Source of the DNA: Isochrysis galbana
Lineage: Eukaryota; Haptophyta; Isochrysidales; Isochrysidaceae
Direction: 5' to 3'
Assembly: GCA_018136815.1 (NCBI GenBank)
Contig: CM030936.1
Location: forward strand, 1,772,569-1,836,568
DNA length: 64,000 nucleotides
Every line of letters starts with the position of its first letter. Position 1 is the stretch's first letter. Positions 44,150 to 56,651 of the stretch are shown here, one piece after another. Both the position numbers and the translations under genes were made by a program. Below the pieces are notes generated by a model. That model did not search any database. It saw only the letters and a list, made by a program, of their open reading frames with translations, and was not told where the DNA came from.

Positions 44150-44990
44150 CCTAGAATTCGAGTTCTCGTTTCTTTCCTTCTAGCCTGTTTGTCAGGTCTA
44201 GATTCCAGGTTTCCTCCTTTCGGGCAATCTTGACCCAAAGGAGCCAGGTTGCCTGTCGCTCGCTGCGCGCTTGTCTCAGGCTTTCGGGGTACCTTCAGGA
44301 GGCTTGTTTAGCTTCTTGCAAGGCTTGTCGTTTCTTGTTGGGTCCCGGTTCTTTCTTGGGACTTGCGCTAACTTTCGTTGTCGTCCAGGCCTGTTCTTCG
44401 TAGGTTTGTCAGAGCAAGGCTGATCTCACTCTTGGAGATTGCCTGCGAGGGCGCGCCGGCAGCTAGCGCGGAACGCGGTTCTTGTGGGGAGCTCATGGAG
44501 CTTTCCTCGGGGGTGACTACGGGCATGGTGATCGACGCACGACGCACGACGCACGCACGGAGCACGGTGGGCGCGGAAGTGCGGAAGGAGGCTTGTGGGA
44601 GGTGGTGGCAGGCGACTGGGGGTGGCTCAGGCGCGTGCTTGACTTGTATTGACTCGTTGACTCGGGGTATAGACTCGGGAACTCGGGGGGACTCGCTTGG
44701 GAACACGGTGGGACTCGACGCAGTTGCTACAAAAATCACTCACAAGAAACCAAAAACCAAAGTCCTTGGGCTCAGAAAACTAACGTAAACACTCCGGAAT
44801 CATACGATAAACAAACCCCTCCCCGCGCGGCGAAGGCTGAAGTCGCGATCGCTCGTCATGCGCGAAGATATACGGAAAGAGAGCGCATAACTACGCCACC
44901 GAAGGGTTCGAACTATCGTTAAAGTGGAACTCGTCCGCTGAAGCCAACGCGGAGGGTCGAGGAGAGATCCAAACTCGCGCGGGCCTCACC
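44150..44990. other. Unassigned stretch before the fossil element
   Basis: Moderate complexity, no recognisable domain on either strand. It may belong to the 5' side of the neighbouring fossil, but nothing shows this. Confidence 0.3.
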
Positions 44991-44999
44991 GTCCGCAGC

Positions 45000-46620
45000 C
45001 ACTCCGTCCGCTCAATCCGCTTTGTCGGAAATGGCAAATTACCGCAGGACTTCCGCCCCGCAGCCAAATCCGCCGTCTTTCCCACGGACAGAAGCTCACC
45101 TAGGGCTTGCAAAGCTGTGGGATCAACCACCGCGCCATCCGAACGACCGTAGAGGACTCGGCTACCGACGTAGTAAGCCACAGCCACCTCGGTCCGTCGC
45201 AGCGGTCAGTCCCGGACCCTGGTTGGCCCCCTCATTGGATTCCGACGGGTCATTGGCCTACGCCCACCGGGACGTCATCGACACCCCCAAGTTCACGACA
45301 CCTCGCCACAGCCTATATGTGCGCGACCTACGTATCCTACGTGAAGGCACCAGGGACGGAATCCTCATGGCCGACACCGCTCTCACGGCGAGTCCGGTGG
45401 CGGACACCGGGGCTGGCCCGTCGGTCATCACTCAAGGCTTATTGGACTGCCTACCTCCCGACGCTTGCGTTACCAAAGTAACCGACGACTGTCAAGGACC
45501 TCTGCGAGGCCCCAATGGCGCGAACCTCGTCACTCGAGGAGTCGTCACAGTCGTTTTCTCTATGAGCGGCCGCGCTTTCCGCCACCGATTCGACGTCATC
45601 GAAGGACACCCGATGCTCCTCCTAGGCATTGACTTCCTTCAGGCGCATTCCGCCACCATCTCGCTATCCCCCCACTCGGAGGGAAGCATCACCCTTACCG
45701 TCCCTCGAAAGGGGTCCGATCAGAACCCCGCCCACTCCCATTCCGTTCGGACGGAACTCGACACCTCTACCGGCGCTCCAGGGGTCGACGCCTGCACCAC
45801 GATTATGAGCGTCTCGTCTTACCCGTCCCCGCTTCCCGAGAGTCACGACCCCGAGTCGCTTACACCTCAGTCGGCTCTACGTCCCCAAGGCGCTCCGAGC
45901 GCGCTACCTACGAGCCTACCACGACTACTTAGGCCACCCAGGAGTCTCGCGTATGATCAATCTCCTTCGCGCCCGCTACTTCTGGCCCGGCCTGTCGACC
46001 GACGTCGTCACCCACACACGGGAATGCCACGAGTGTACCCTGGGTAAACCTCTACCGAAACCGCTAGCGGCCCCCTCCGGCACCACGGTTGGCGCATACC
46101 CCTTTGATGTGGTCTATTGCGACATCCTATCTATGGCCAAGACGCACGACTTCGTCGCCGGCGTCAGGGGCTACGATAAGCTCATCGTTTTCGTCGACTC
46201 TCTGTCCCGTTGGATCGAGGCCGAGCCGTGTAACGGCGATCCGACCTCGGACCACCTCGTTACGGTCTTCATGAGGTTGATCGTTTCTCGCCACGGCGTA
46301 CCACGTCAACTTCGCACCGACGCCGGCACCAACCTATGCTCCAGGCTGGTCGCCACCATCCTCTCCCTGACTGGTACCGATCTATCTTCTACCGAAGCCT
46401 ACCGCCACGAGGGAGTGGGCTTAGTAGAACGAGCGCCTTCCATGTTTGGTTTCTCGGTTAACTTGGGTTCCTCTCACCTCGTTGTTCTAATTCTGGGTTT
46501 CTTCTATTTCGGTTGAGTTGTTCGCGGATTTCTCCTATTTTGGGCGCTTTGTTCTCCTTCCATGCCGCTCGTCGAGACGACTCGAATTTAGTCGGGGAGT
46601 GTCGTATTCCATACGATGAC
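45000..46620 (+). mobile_element. Ty3/gypsy-type LTR retroelement fossil, broken
   Basis: Parts recognised: a retropepsin-like protease (VADTGAGPSVITQG near 45400; MLLLGIDFLQAH near 45615) and an integrase with its zinc-binding segment (YFWPGLSTDVV, ECHECTLGK near 46000-46045) and part of the catalytic core (YDKLIVFVDSLSRWIEAEP, HGVPRQLRTDAGTN, 46170-46330). The integrase motif style is Ty3/gypsy. The element is incomplete and has several breaks. A TGTCGTATTCC word after a short purine run near 46610 could mark the start of the downstream LTR. No second LTR was identified, so age cannot be estimated beyond 'old'. Confidence 0.8.
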
Positions 46621-47100
46621 AAACTTTTACTTTTAACCGGTGGTTTATCTTAAGCCTCAAGGTCTCGTCGGCGACATTCTACCCCTTCTCTTACTTTCTT
46701 TCGATGTCATCAGACGTTCCACGACTGTCTTCCGTCTTCTCCTCGTATCTCGGCGGTAGCTCCACAGCGAGGTCTGCTCTCGGTGTTCCGACTTCTCTGT
46801 TTCGCATGTCTGTGCGCCGATGAGTTGCCTTGGTGCCGACGCTTGACAGTCCGCCCTGAGTGTGGTCAGTTTTCGCCCTGTTTGGTTTAGTTCGTGTGTG
46901 TCTGTGTGGCGGGGTATCTTTTTGGGGTCCGTGTGTTGTAGTCTCTCGTGTTTGCCTTGGACCTAAGAAGCTCTCATTCTCCTCCTCTCTCTTCCTCTAG
47001 CTCGCTAGCTATCCTCGGCCCTACCCTCCAACGCCGCGCGTTGTGAGCCTCCGAACCTCCGTCTCTCTTCTCGTCCCTCTCACTCGATGGTAGAAGCTGT
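46609..47100 (+). repeat. Possible LTR remnant of the fossil
   Basis: T-rich sequence beginning TGTCGTATTCC directly after GTCGGGGAG, placed where a 3' LTR would be. Without a partner LTR this is only positional. Confidence 0.3.
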
Positions 47101-47219
47101 CAGACCCGACTCCTACTATGACCTCTCAGACATATTCCCGCAAGCAACTACCTACAACTCCTTCACGGCCGCGTCAGCTGCCGGCTCGATCGAACAGCCC
47201 TCTGCCCACGAGCCAATAG

Positions 47220-47579
47220 TCATCGCGTGTTCGACAGGATGAGGTTCCACTTCTCGACCGAAAGCACATTGCGGAGGTGCTCATTCACCTCAGTATAGGC
47301 TGCCTCCTTCACTTTCTTCTTCATGCTCTCAAACATGGCTGAGCCTTCAAGCTCACCAATCCCATTGCTAAGCCGTTGCCCATTTGTGCCCCGCAACTTG
47401 TAGAGTGCACGCACACAAAGTTGGGGCAGGTCTTCCGGGTGGCTCCACCTGCCGAGCATGGTTGAAAGGATCTTGGCCTCCTTCTCCCACATTGAGGAGG
47501 ACCCAATCTTCCCTACACTGCTTCCGGTGCGCTCCGATAGCAACGACGCCAAGACGTCGCAACGACGTCGTTCTTGCAC
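47220..47579 (-). CDS. Small unrecognised ORF
   Basis: About 118 residues with believable composition (MWEKEAKILSTMLGRW, LPQLCVRALYKLRGTNGQRL, EVNEHLRNVLSVEKWNLILS). It ends at 47220 and lies just downstream of a second minus-strand ORF. I do not recognise it. The two could be exons of one gene or parts of an unclassified element. Confidence 0.4.
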   Translation of the reverse strand: MQERRRCDVLASLLSERTGSSVGKIGSSSMWEKEAKILSTMLGRWSHPEDLPQLCVRALYKLRGTNGQRLSNGIGELEGSAMFESMKKKVKEAAYTEVNEHLRNVLSVEKWNLILSNTR

Positions 47580-47591
47580 ATATTTTGAGCA

Positions 47592-47909
47592 CTAGTGCTT
47601 TTTGTCGGTCTCGAGCCGGCGCACGATGGCCTTCAGCTCCTCCACCCTTTGCTTCAGCTGTGTGATCTCAGCCTCTGCCACATTCCGGGGGTCGGTGCGC
47701 ATGAGCTTGGGGTTGGGAGGCTGATGGCTACCGGCCGCGCAACACTTTTTCTTCGTGCTCGTGGGGAAGACCTCCCACGGAGGAATTGAGGAAAAAAAGT
47801 CGTTTACTAATAGAAAGTGCAGGGCCGGTGCACCAGAGTCGGGGGGCAAACCTCGCGCGGAAGCGACGGCGAGAGGGCGGTGCAACTGGAGAACGCACCC
47901 GTCGGACAA
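47592..47909 (-). CDS. Small ORF ending in a leucine-zipper-like coil
   Basis: About 105 residues with a possible ATG start. The tail ITQLKQRVEELKAIVRRLE is a short heptad coil ending KKH. It stops 12 bp before the next minus-strand ORF. 47910-48550 upstream holds no gene. Function unknown. Confidence 0.4.
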   Translation of the reverse strand: MSDGCVLQLHRPLAVASARGLPPDSGAPALHFLLVNDFFSSIPPWEVFPTSTKKKCCAAGSHQPPNPKLMRTDPRNVAEAEITQLKQRVEELKAIVRRLETDKKH

Positions 47910-48559
47910 GAGACATTGATTTTACAGTGTTAAAAAGGCCTTTTTACAGAGGTTTTCGCTAAGGAACGCATGCTCATATATCAAGTGGCGTACCCACTGC
48001 GGTCACTAGCATGAAACGCCCTCAAACCAGAATTTTTCTTGGAGTTCTCCCTACTGATTTTCACTTTTCGTGAAGAAACAGCGGAACCCGGGACTGTCGG
48101 AGCTCGCGAGGGGGTGGAGCGGGTTTCTTTTTTTTTTATGCCCGGTGGCTGGCAGACCCCTCTTTTTTGCCACAGTGATTTCCACCTGTTGCCTGTTGCC
48201 TGTTGGGGTTGGGGTGGTCACGATTGACGATTGAGGATTGAACGCTTTTCCATTTTCCGTACGCTTTCCATGTGTTGAGTGGTGGTGAATGAATGCTTCT
48301 CGCCTTCTAGCTGCTAGCTGATCGTGACCGTGCACACGGGACCTTACCACCATACTAGTTTAGTTTTTTCTATCCTTCCACATCGGTCTACCGATGTTCC
48401 ATAAATAGTGGGTGAGAGACATTGCTCAGCCTACGAATACGTCAGTGGTCTCACAATAGGTATTGTAGTATGAGACGGATTCATCCTTCATCATGGTTGC
48501 GATTCCTCTGTTGATGGGGTGAGATGGGCCGATGGATGCGTCTGGAGGATTTGACCGCC

Positions 48560-48800
48560 GAGTGCCCTCCCCCCCCCTCCCCCCCCCCCCCCTTTCGCTC
48601 CCCGCCGGAGGCAGAAGGAAGTCCCCCCCCCCCCCCCCCCCCTTCCCCCCCGCCCCCCCCCTCCTCGCGCCAGAGACAACACGTCAGCAGCACCCGCGCG
48701 CTCTCGCGCCCTCTCTCGCCGCCCCCCCCTCTCCACCCAAAGGAATGCGCCGCGACCTCCCCCCCCGCCCCCACACACACTGCACACCCTTCCCTCCCTT
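48560..48800. repeat. C-rich tracts before calreticulin
   Basis: Several C runs of 10 or more bases within 400 bp upstream of the calreticulin ATG, on its sense strand. Confidence 0.8.
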
Positions 48801-48955
48801 CCACCTCTCTACCTTCTCCGCAGCCCGGCACGGCACACCCACGCGGTGCGCGATGCGTGCGAGCAAGCCCCACACGCCCGCACCGCGCATCCCGTAGAAC
48901 TGCTGCACCCCTCCCGTGCTCACGAGCCCACCTTGCGTCGGGCGCAGGCTTTACC

Positions 48956-51136
48956 ATGAAGAAGGCTCTGCTTGGACTCCTCGGTTTGTACGGCGCCGCT
49001 GGCGAGGTGTACTTCGAAGATGACTTCTCCAAGGGTATGGACAAGTGAGTAGTGCGCCCTCGGTGGGACCGGGCTCAGGTTTGGGCTGCTGGCGCTGCTA
49101 CTAGGTGAATTTGTTTGGCAGCTGTGATGCATCTCCTATGGGCTTGGTCTCACACGTGCATCGAATGGCCTCCGCAGGTGGACTGTGGGAAAGATGCCTG
49201 GCAAAGAGATGGGCAAGTGGGACATTACGTCGGGCAAGTGGACCCCGGACGCGGAAGCAACGAAGGGCCTTACCGTTACTGAGGACATGCGGTGAGCTTC
49301 TCACACATCTGCATCTGCTGCTTGGCGTTACCATTGATGCATCTGACGCCCTCGGACTTTGACAAGCGATTCTTCATCCACACCAGCCTGATCTGTCTGG
49401 TTGGTTGTGTTAAGCGATGCCCATTCCCTACACCTTCCAGCTTCTACTCCATCACTGCGCCCCTCGACAAGCCGGCCACCTCTAAGGGCAAGGACATTGT
49501 TGTTCAATTCTCTGCCAAGATCGAGAACCACCAGTATGCCTACTGCGGCGGCGGCTACATCAAGCTCCTCCCGGCAGGCACGAAGGCAGAGACCTTCAAT
49601 GGCGACGATGAGTACCAGATCATGTTCGGACCGGACCTGTGTGGCTACGACGTTTCTCACATTCACATGATCTTCAATCACAAGGTGCAAGTTCGACACC
49701 TGAGAATCTATGCCCATGCACTCAATTTTGGCCGGGTGTGGCATGGTATATCGCACCGAGCCCCTGTGTCCTTTTCCTGCTCGCTTCGTTGTCTCGTCCT
49801 CGATTGGATGAGCTTTGCTTTGGGCGATTCCCTTTTTCAATTCGTGGCCATGTGCCCAAGCACGGTTCGCCGTGTTGGGGAGGCACAGCGAGTGCGTTTT
49901 CTGAAGGGCATTATTAGCGCGCTCTGTGGTTCATTCACCTGGAATTTTGCTGGTCCGCAGGGCGAGAATTTGCTCAAGACTGATAAGATCGCGCTCGAGT
50001 ACTCGGACAAGAACGAGTTCACCCACCTCTACACCATGCACGTCAAGCCTGATGGCACGTACGAGGTGCAGGCAACACCCCTTGCTTTGTCATCGCGAAG
50101 CGCCATCACTACACAAGCCAAGGCACAGGGTTCTTGAAGCGATGGTCCCTTTGATTCACTATGCTTACGACCATTCCACCCCCCTAAAGGTCTTCTTTGA
50201 CCTCGAGTCCAAGGCAAAGGGAAAGCTCGTGGATGACTGGGGCTTCCCTAAGCCGATGATCGATGATCCTGCGGACAAGAAGCCCGCCGACTGGGTTGAT
50301 GAAACTATGATTGATGACCCAGAGGACAAGAAGCCCGACGGCTGGGACGACATTCCTGCTCAGGTGTGTTGCGTATCTTAAGAGCGAAAGAAGCCAGCAA
50401 ACGATAAAAGCACCTACTCGAGGGTCCCATGCCGAGATAACGTCTCTCATGTATGTGGCCACGCCGTTGTGTGGTTTCCCTCATCCTGCTTGAAGTGCTT
50501 TCACAGACTGAATCCGCCGCCATCTTCTCGGGATTGTAGGTCCCGGATCCTGACGCCACTAAGCCTGATGACTGGGATGATGAGGACGATGGTGAGTGGG
50601 AGGCTCCTATGGTGGACAACCCCGAGTTCAAGGGTGAGTGGCGCGCGAAGAAGATTGACAACCCTGCATACAAGGGCGAGTGGTCCCCGAAGCAGATTGC
50701 GAATCCGAACTACGAGGAGGGTGTTCAGCTCGCTGCTTATGACACGGCTATGCTTGGCTTCGAGCTATGGATTGTCAACAACGGCACCATCTTTGATAAC
50801 ATCCTCGTCACCGATGACATCGAGTACGCGAAGGCGCAGGTCAGTGCCCACGCTGATTCCTCTGCACGGTGGCCCATGTGATGCAGCGGGCTGATTGCTG
50901 CTCCGGAGGCGCGAGATGGCCGGCCCGTCGACGCCAGGTCGAGTGCCTCCGTGCTCACAGCCTGTTCCTCGGTCTTACAGGGAGAGAAGCTGTGGCGGCC
51001 AGTTGCCAAGGCCGAGAAGGAGGTGAAGGAGCAGTGGGACAAGGAGAACAAGCCGGCGGATGAGGACGTGGGATCGGGCATGGACGAGGAGGACTTCGAA
51101 GAGGAGGAGGAGGAGGAGGAGAAGGACGAGCTCTAG
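48956..51136 (+). CDS. CALR: Calreticulin, seven exons, KDEL tail
   Basis: Exons 48956-49044, 49178-49291, 49441-49684, 49961-50065, 50190-50363, 50540-50839 and 50981-51136 join with consistent phases to 393 residues. A signal peptide MKKALLGLLGLYGAAG is followed by the lectin domain (YCGGGYIKLLP, YQIMFGPDLCGYD). The P domain carries three DDP-DKKP-DW type units and three NPEFKGEW type units. The C-terminal domain is highly acidic and ends KDEL. It is an ER-lumen Ca2+-binding lectin chaperone for glycoprotein folding. Length is close to the usual about 400. All introns are GT-AG, 106-276 bp. Nothing suggests loss of function. Confidence 0.97.
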
Positions 51137-51139
51137 GCA

Positions 51140-52560
51140 CTCGATAAATCCAACATCCATACCGCGCTGCCGCAAAGCCTGCTAGTGGAGGCGTCAAGGT
51201 GCCTTCCAGATGTCATTCAGCTGTAATTGTCGGAGCAGTTACTCGCGAGTCTCGATGGGCAGCTTGAGCTTTTCCCAACCTGATCCTGTTGGCGGGGCCG
51301 GTTGTCTCGTCCACAACCGCGGACGCTTTCGCGGTCTTGAGCGCTATGGCATGCGCTTACGTGCACTTTACCTGACGCCTTCACGTCGATATGACTGGCC
51401 CCTCCAAACGAAAAGGGGTTTTGGTGGCATCTTTAGGAGGCTTTATGTGGTAGCGCAACTTGTGGCGCGTTTTATGTGCGAGCAGTTATGCTCCCTGTGG
51501 CGTGTGTATGTTTACCGTGAAATTGCGCTTTTTCAGCACAGGGCACAAGCCAAAGCGGGTGCATAAGCGCACAAGTTCGGCTTAGATGTAGTAGTAGTAG
51601 TAGTATTGCGGCGAGGAGCAGCGTCTCCATGCGCCATGCGAGACGCACTATTTATAGGTTATAGGGCATGTCTTTCCTTTCCGAACCCCACCCCCGCTCT
51701 CCATTCTCTCTCCCTCTTCCCGTCGTCCCGCGCGCACGCCGCTCCAGCCGGGATCCCTTCCTTCCCTTCGTCTCATGCTCACGCGACCCCAGCGGTTCCC
51801 TTGTTTCTTGTTTCCTTGGCCAGCGAGGTCCGGAGTCTCCCGCGCTCGTCGCTCTCTCCGCCCTTCCAGCGCCCGATGCCCCTTCCCCGCTCCACTAGTT
51901 TTCCCCTTGTTCCTAGAGTTCCCGCGCCCCTCCCCGTCCGTCGTCCGTCGTTTTCCTTGTTTCGCCGTCGCCTTTTGTTTCCTCGCGCTCTCGCTCGGAA
52001 GCACCCCTTCGTGCTCGTCCCTCGTGTGCTCTCCCTCGCCCCGTCCGACATCATGCCCGCAGACCCTGTGCTCCTATTCACGAGTGCCCCCCCCCCCCCC
52101 CCCGCGTTGTTTTTACCCGAAAGGGTTTTCCCCCAGCGTGGACTCGAGGAGAGGACGTGCTGGGGTGCGCGGGGTCGGTGCGTGCACTGGGGGGAGGACA
52201 AATATCGAGGGGAGGGGGCAGTGCCCCCACCCCCCGATATCACTCGGACACCTGGCTCGTCAGGCATGGCGGGATTCCGGGACTGAAACGTTATGTCCAA
52301 TTAGCTAGGGGGTTGGCTAGGATATAACGACATTATTTATTATTAGTAGTAGTATTATCTTTCTCTCCACGCACGCGTAAGCGCGCGCATACGCATACGA
52401 TCACGCTCAGCGCGTGGTGCATGAGTGCTCGCGTTGCCATTCAAAAACGGGTCAAAAACGGAAGGGCTTGCAAAAACAAAAACAAAAACGGCAAATTCGG
52501 CCTGTGTTTGGCCTTCACTGAACTTCACAGAAAAACGGTAGAGTAGAAACGTATCTCCCA
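51140..52560. other. Intergenic, C/T-rich, no gene supported
   Basis: Pyrimidine-rich sequence with Pro/Ser/Leu-rich frames (51606-52286). GTTCCCGCGCCCCTCCC at 51917 resembles 57224. A (TAG)n-like short repeat lies at 51589 and an AT patch at 52315-52370. Confidence 0.5.
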
Positions 52561-52739
52561 TCTGGGATATATTATTATGAGGTATCAACGGGAGTGTGAG
52601 CTCTCGAGCGGGGAGCGGGGGGGGGGGGGGGGGGGGCAGTCGATGGACCTCTTTCCTCCCTCTTTCCTCTTTCGACGGAAGGCGACCTTTCCAAGGCTTA
52701 GGGCAACTAATAGAAAACTGTGCTGGATGAGGAGCCGTA

Positions 52740-53170
<431 letters not shown>

Positions 53171-53174
53171 CCCA

Positions 53175-56100
53175 ATGGGCAAGTATGGCTTCCACACGTT
53201 CGCTCACGGTGGCAGTGCCCGGATTCAGGCTTCTCCTCTCGAATGTGCGCTCAAACAGCTGTGCGCGGTGCTGGAGGCGCCTGCTGAGCTCGAGGCGCGC
53301 GATGAGGGCGTGCGACAGCGCCTCGAGCAGATAGTCCAGACCCGTTGGCCCAATGCGCGCGTCGCAATCTACGGCTCGGCAGGCTCGGGCCTCCGCCTCG
53401 CACACGACTCCGATGTGAGTACGCGCACGCACGCCCCCCCCCCCCCCACACACACACACACCGCTCATCTCAACACCGCTTGGTGTCAGGTGGACTTGTG
53501 CATACACCTGCCTATCCATGAAGCACAGATTGAGGCCGCCCGCAAGAAGCAGGATATGGCTGCAGAAGCATTAAGAAGGGCAGAGACGGCCAATCCCGAA
53601 GCAGCGCGTGCGCTCTCCATTATTGCCACGGCGGGCCGTGAGGAGCGAATTTTGGTGGATAAAGTGAACTCCAAACGCCAAAGAGTGTCCAGGCTCACAA
53701 AGACGTTGCCTGCTGCTGAGGCGCTGGCAACGGCGGCCGAGAACTCGTCGAGCATTGTGCACCAGCGAGTGTTGCCTACTCGCTATGGCGCCCCCCCCCC
53801 CCCTGCATCCACCTCTAGCTCTGCCCCCACGCACGATAACACGAATACACCGCCAAGGAGCGAGGAGGTTCAATTTCTCACGCTACGTTTCACCTCGAAC
53901 TCGACGGTGTCGGTCAGCCTCAACTTCGGAGCGCTCTCCGATGGCGACACTCTTACTGCTCTTCCGCGTGAAGACGTACCTGAGCAGGCGGAGCTCCAGG
54001 CACCAAGGGCGTCGGTCACGGGATCGGCGGTGGTCAGTGTGGTCAGGCCATCTGTGCGCACACCTTCCACGCGCATCCACAACCATCTCAAGGAAGAGAG
54101 TGCTAAGTTGCTGTCATTCGAACAGCAACTAGAGGAGGCGAGAGCACAGTTGGCGCGGGCTAATGCGCAAGCGGCGTCCCCCGCAATCAAACCTGGCGTG
54201 GAAGACATCATGCATTGCAGAAAGGCACTTCAGCATGCCACGGAAGAAATGCAAAGCTTCAAGCATGTCGTATTTAGTGTTTCGAGGATCCTTCGCGGCG
54301 CCAGAAATGGCACGAGGTGGGCAGCTTTCTCGCATGTGACGCCTATTCATAGGGCTCGCGTCGCAGTGGTACGCTGCGTGGATGTCAAAGCACAGGTGAG
54401 CTAGCCGTTCACAAGGACGCCCTGGAGTATTACGTGGTAGCCATGGCACGTGAATGTGGCATTGCGCTTGGTCTCTGTGTGACGGCCGCAGGGAAAGGCT
54501 GCTAGAGCGAGCATCATGTGCCATCTAGAAGAAGCGTGAGATGCGAAGCCCCGCTAATGGCATAAACTCACATCGTTTGATGCTTCACCCTGCGGGCCTC
54601 GGCTTCCTGTACAGGTACCGTGTGATATTGTCGTTAACAATAGGCTAGCCGTGTGCAACACGTGGCTTCTGAAAACGTACTCGTCCATCGAGCCTCGATT
54701 CCGACTGCTTGCCATCCTTATCAAGGCATGGGCGACTTCGCATGGGGTGAACAAGGCCAAGGATGGCTTCCTATCCTCGTACGGACACGTGTTATTGCTG
54801 CTACATTATCTGCAGGTCCGCAATTGCGCCTCGGGTCGGCTGCCGCATACGCGCCTTCGAGGGATTTCAGCCATGCACACAGCATAGGGATGTCGGCCTA
54901 GTGGGCCTATCGTTGGGGGCTGGCGATACTCAACCGATCATTTATGCTCATTGCTTGACCAACGCCCGGGCCATGCACTATAGGTGATGGGCCAACAAGA
55001 ATCATACTACTTTATGATTTCGAACCTCACCCCCTCTTCCCCTGCCCCACCATCTTCAGGCGGTCCACGATCCCCCTTTGCTGCCTGACCTCCAGGACCC
55101 GGGTTTGCAAGCCGATCATAACCCGGAATGGTGCGAGGGTATTGATGTGCGCTTTGAAAAGGATGTCGCGAAGGCAATCGCCAACCGCGCAAGAGGCGAT
55201 GACGTCGGGCTGGCAGGGCCACTTGTGGGCTTCTTCCAATGGATCGCGCGGTTAGCACGGCACGGATCGCACAAGAACACGCTGGCTGTGCGATCACGAG
55301 GCGGAAGCTTCCACATTCCACGTGAGTCGTGCGGTTGGCATCGGCTCGCCGACGACCCCTCGAAGAAGGAGGCCGAGGCAAGCTTTCGCCTCAGCATCGA
55401 GGATCCCTTCGAGACGTGAGTGAATTTGATGCACGCAAGCACGGCTCTGAACCCGAAAGTCCAGCAAGCCTATAGCCCGTGGCTGCGTGTACGCTCTTGT
55501 AGTGGTGCGCACACCCCAACCCCATCGGGCCCCCATCGCCCCTCCCAAACCCCCCCCCCCCCCCCCCTCCCCGATTGCTTGGGCCTATCAGCCACGACTC
55601 GCCCGTCGTCTCTCGGCGGCATGATGTGGCAGCGACTATCTCGCAGCGAGGCATGAAGACGCTTGCTGCTGCATGGGAGTGTGGTGCCGCCTCACTCGCC
55701 GCCGCGGCCAAGGCTGCCGACATTACCGAGGCGCATGGGATCTTGACCAATAGCTGGCTAGGCAAGAAAGGCGCCGCAGTTGCGTCGGCGCGCTTAGACG
55801 TAACTAGCGCGCCTGTGGGTCCACCAGTGCCCTCTCCATACATGGGCGTCAAGTGCATGTCAAGTGCTAATCCCGCTTCCCAACATGCAACCCCGCTACC
55901 CGTGCCATCACAAGCTCGAAGAATCTCACGGCCACCAACGCAGCCTCGCATGGCGACAGCCCTCACTCGGCCCGGAGCAACAGCCCAGTCCATGGGACTC
56001 GCTGGGCCTAGAGCGCCGCCTCGGCCCGTGGCGCCCGGTGAGCACACGGCGGCCCACGCGGCCGATTCGAATATGACTGTTTCTCCTCCGGTTGCCACCG

Positions 56101-56651
56101 CTCACGTGCGTGGTCGTGGACGTGGCATTGCGGCACCGACTCGGCGACGATGGAAAGAGGCCATTGCGCCCGTTACATCACGCCCCGTTCCCGTCGCCAA
56201 TATGCCACAACGACCACGGCATGCCTCGCCCACCAATGAATCCCCTGTGTGCTTGCTACCCATGCACTCGGAGTTGGGCTCCGCGGCGGCTTCGGCCCGT
56301 GCCCCACCACCTAGTCGAGCAGTCCGTGGTCATGCTAGCCAGCGAGGGATGAAATCACTATCTCGTGGGCGCGGCGCTCCAACTGCCCCCCTTCCTATCC
56401 CGATCGCTGCAAATTCCTCCGGTAAAGCTTCGCAAAAAGCTTCCCGCACTGAAGTCGGCGGATCCAACAATGGCACTCTCGAGATGCGCGCTCGGTCTGC
56501 AGGCGCTGATGTAGCTTGGGAAGAGACCGCCACACAGACGACAAGGGCGCAAAATGAACGAGGCCAATCTCATCGCGGAGGTGGAGCGCGTGTGACAGGC
56601 AGCCGAGGTATTCCCGGACGTGGTGGCGGGCGGGGGCGAGGGCATCGTTGA
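53175..56651 (+). CDS. Noncanonical poly(A)/poly(U) polymerase (Cid1/TUT family), 920 residues
   Basis: Exons 53175-53414, 53490-54395, 54615-54815, 55060-55415 and 55592-56651 join to 920 residues with correct phases. YGSAGSGLRLAHDSD joined to VDLCIHLP is the nucleotidyltransferase motif (catalytic D80 and D82, split by an intron). The third Asp is in VPCDIVVNNRLAVCNT (D386). The PAP-associated domain follows (GFLSSYGHVLLLLHYLQ, GLAGPLVGFFQWIARLA) and LSIEDPFETHDSPVV. D82 and D386 are about 300 residues apart, against 60-90 in Cid1-type enzymes, so the palm holds a large partly coiled insertion. The tail is basic with RGRGRG and GRGGGRGRG, suggesting RNA binding. It adds A or U to RNA 3' ends; the nucleotide used cannot be told. 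Confidence 0.88.

Noticed and set aside
44890-44935. GGTTCGAAC as a tRNA T-arm
   Set aside because: No A box at the right distance and no cloverleaf pairing.
49292-50137. 281-residue frame in the calreticulin gene
   Set aside because: Reads through introns; the spliced model gives the full conserved calreticulin.
51606-52286. 226-residue Pro/Ser/Leu frame
   Set aside because: Pyrimidine-rich intergenic composition with no motifs.
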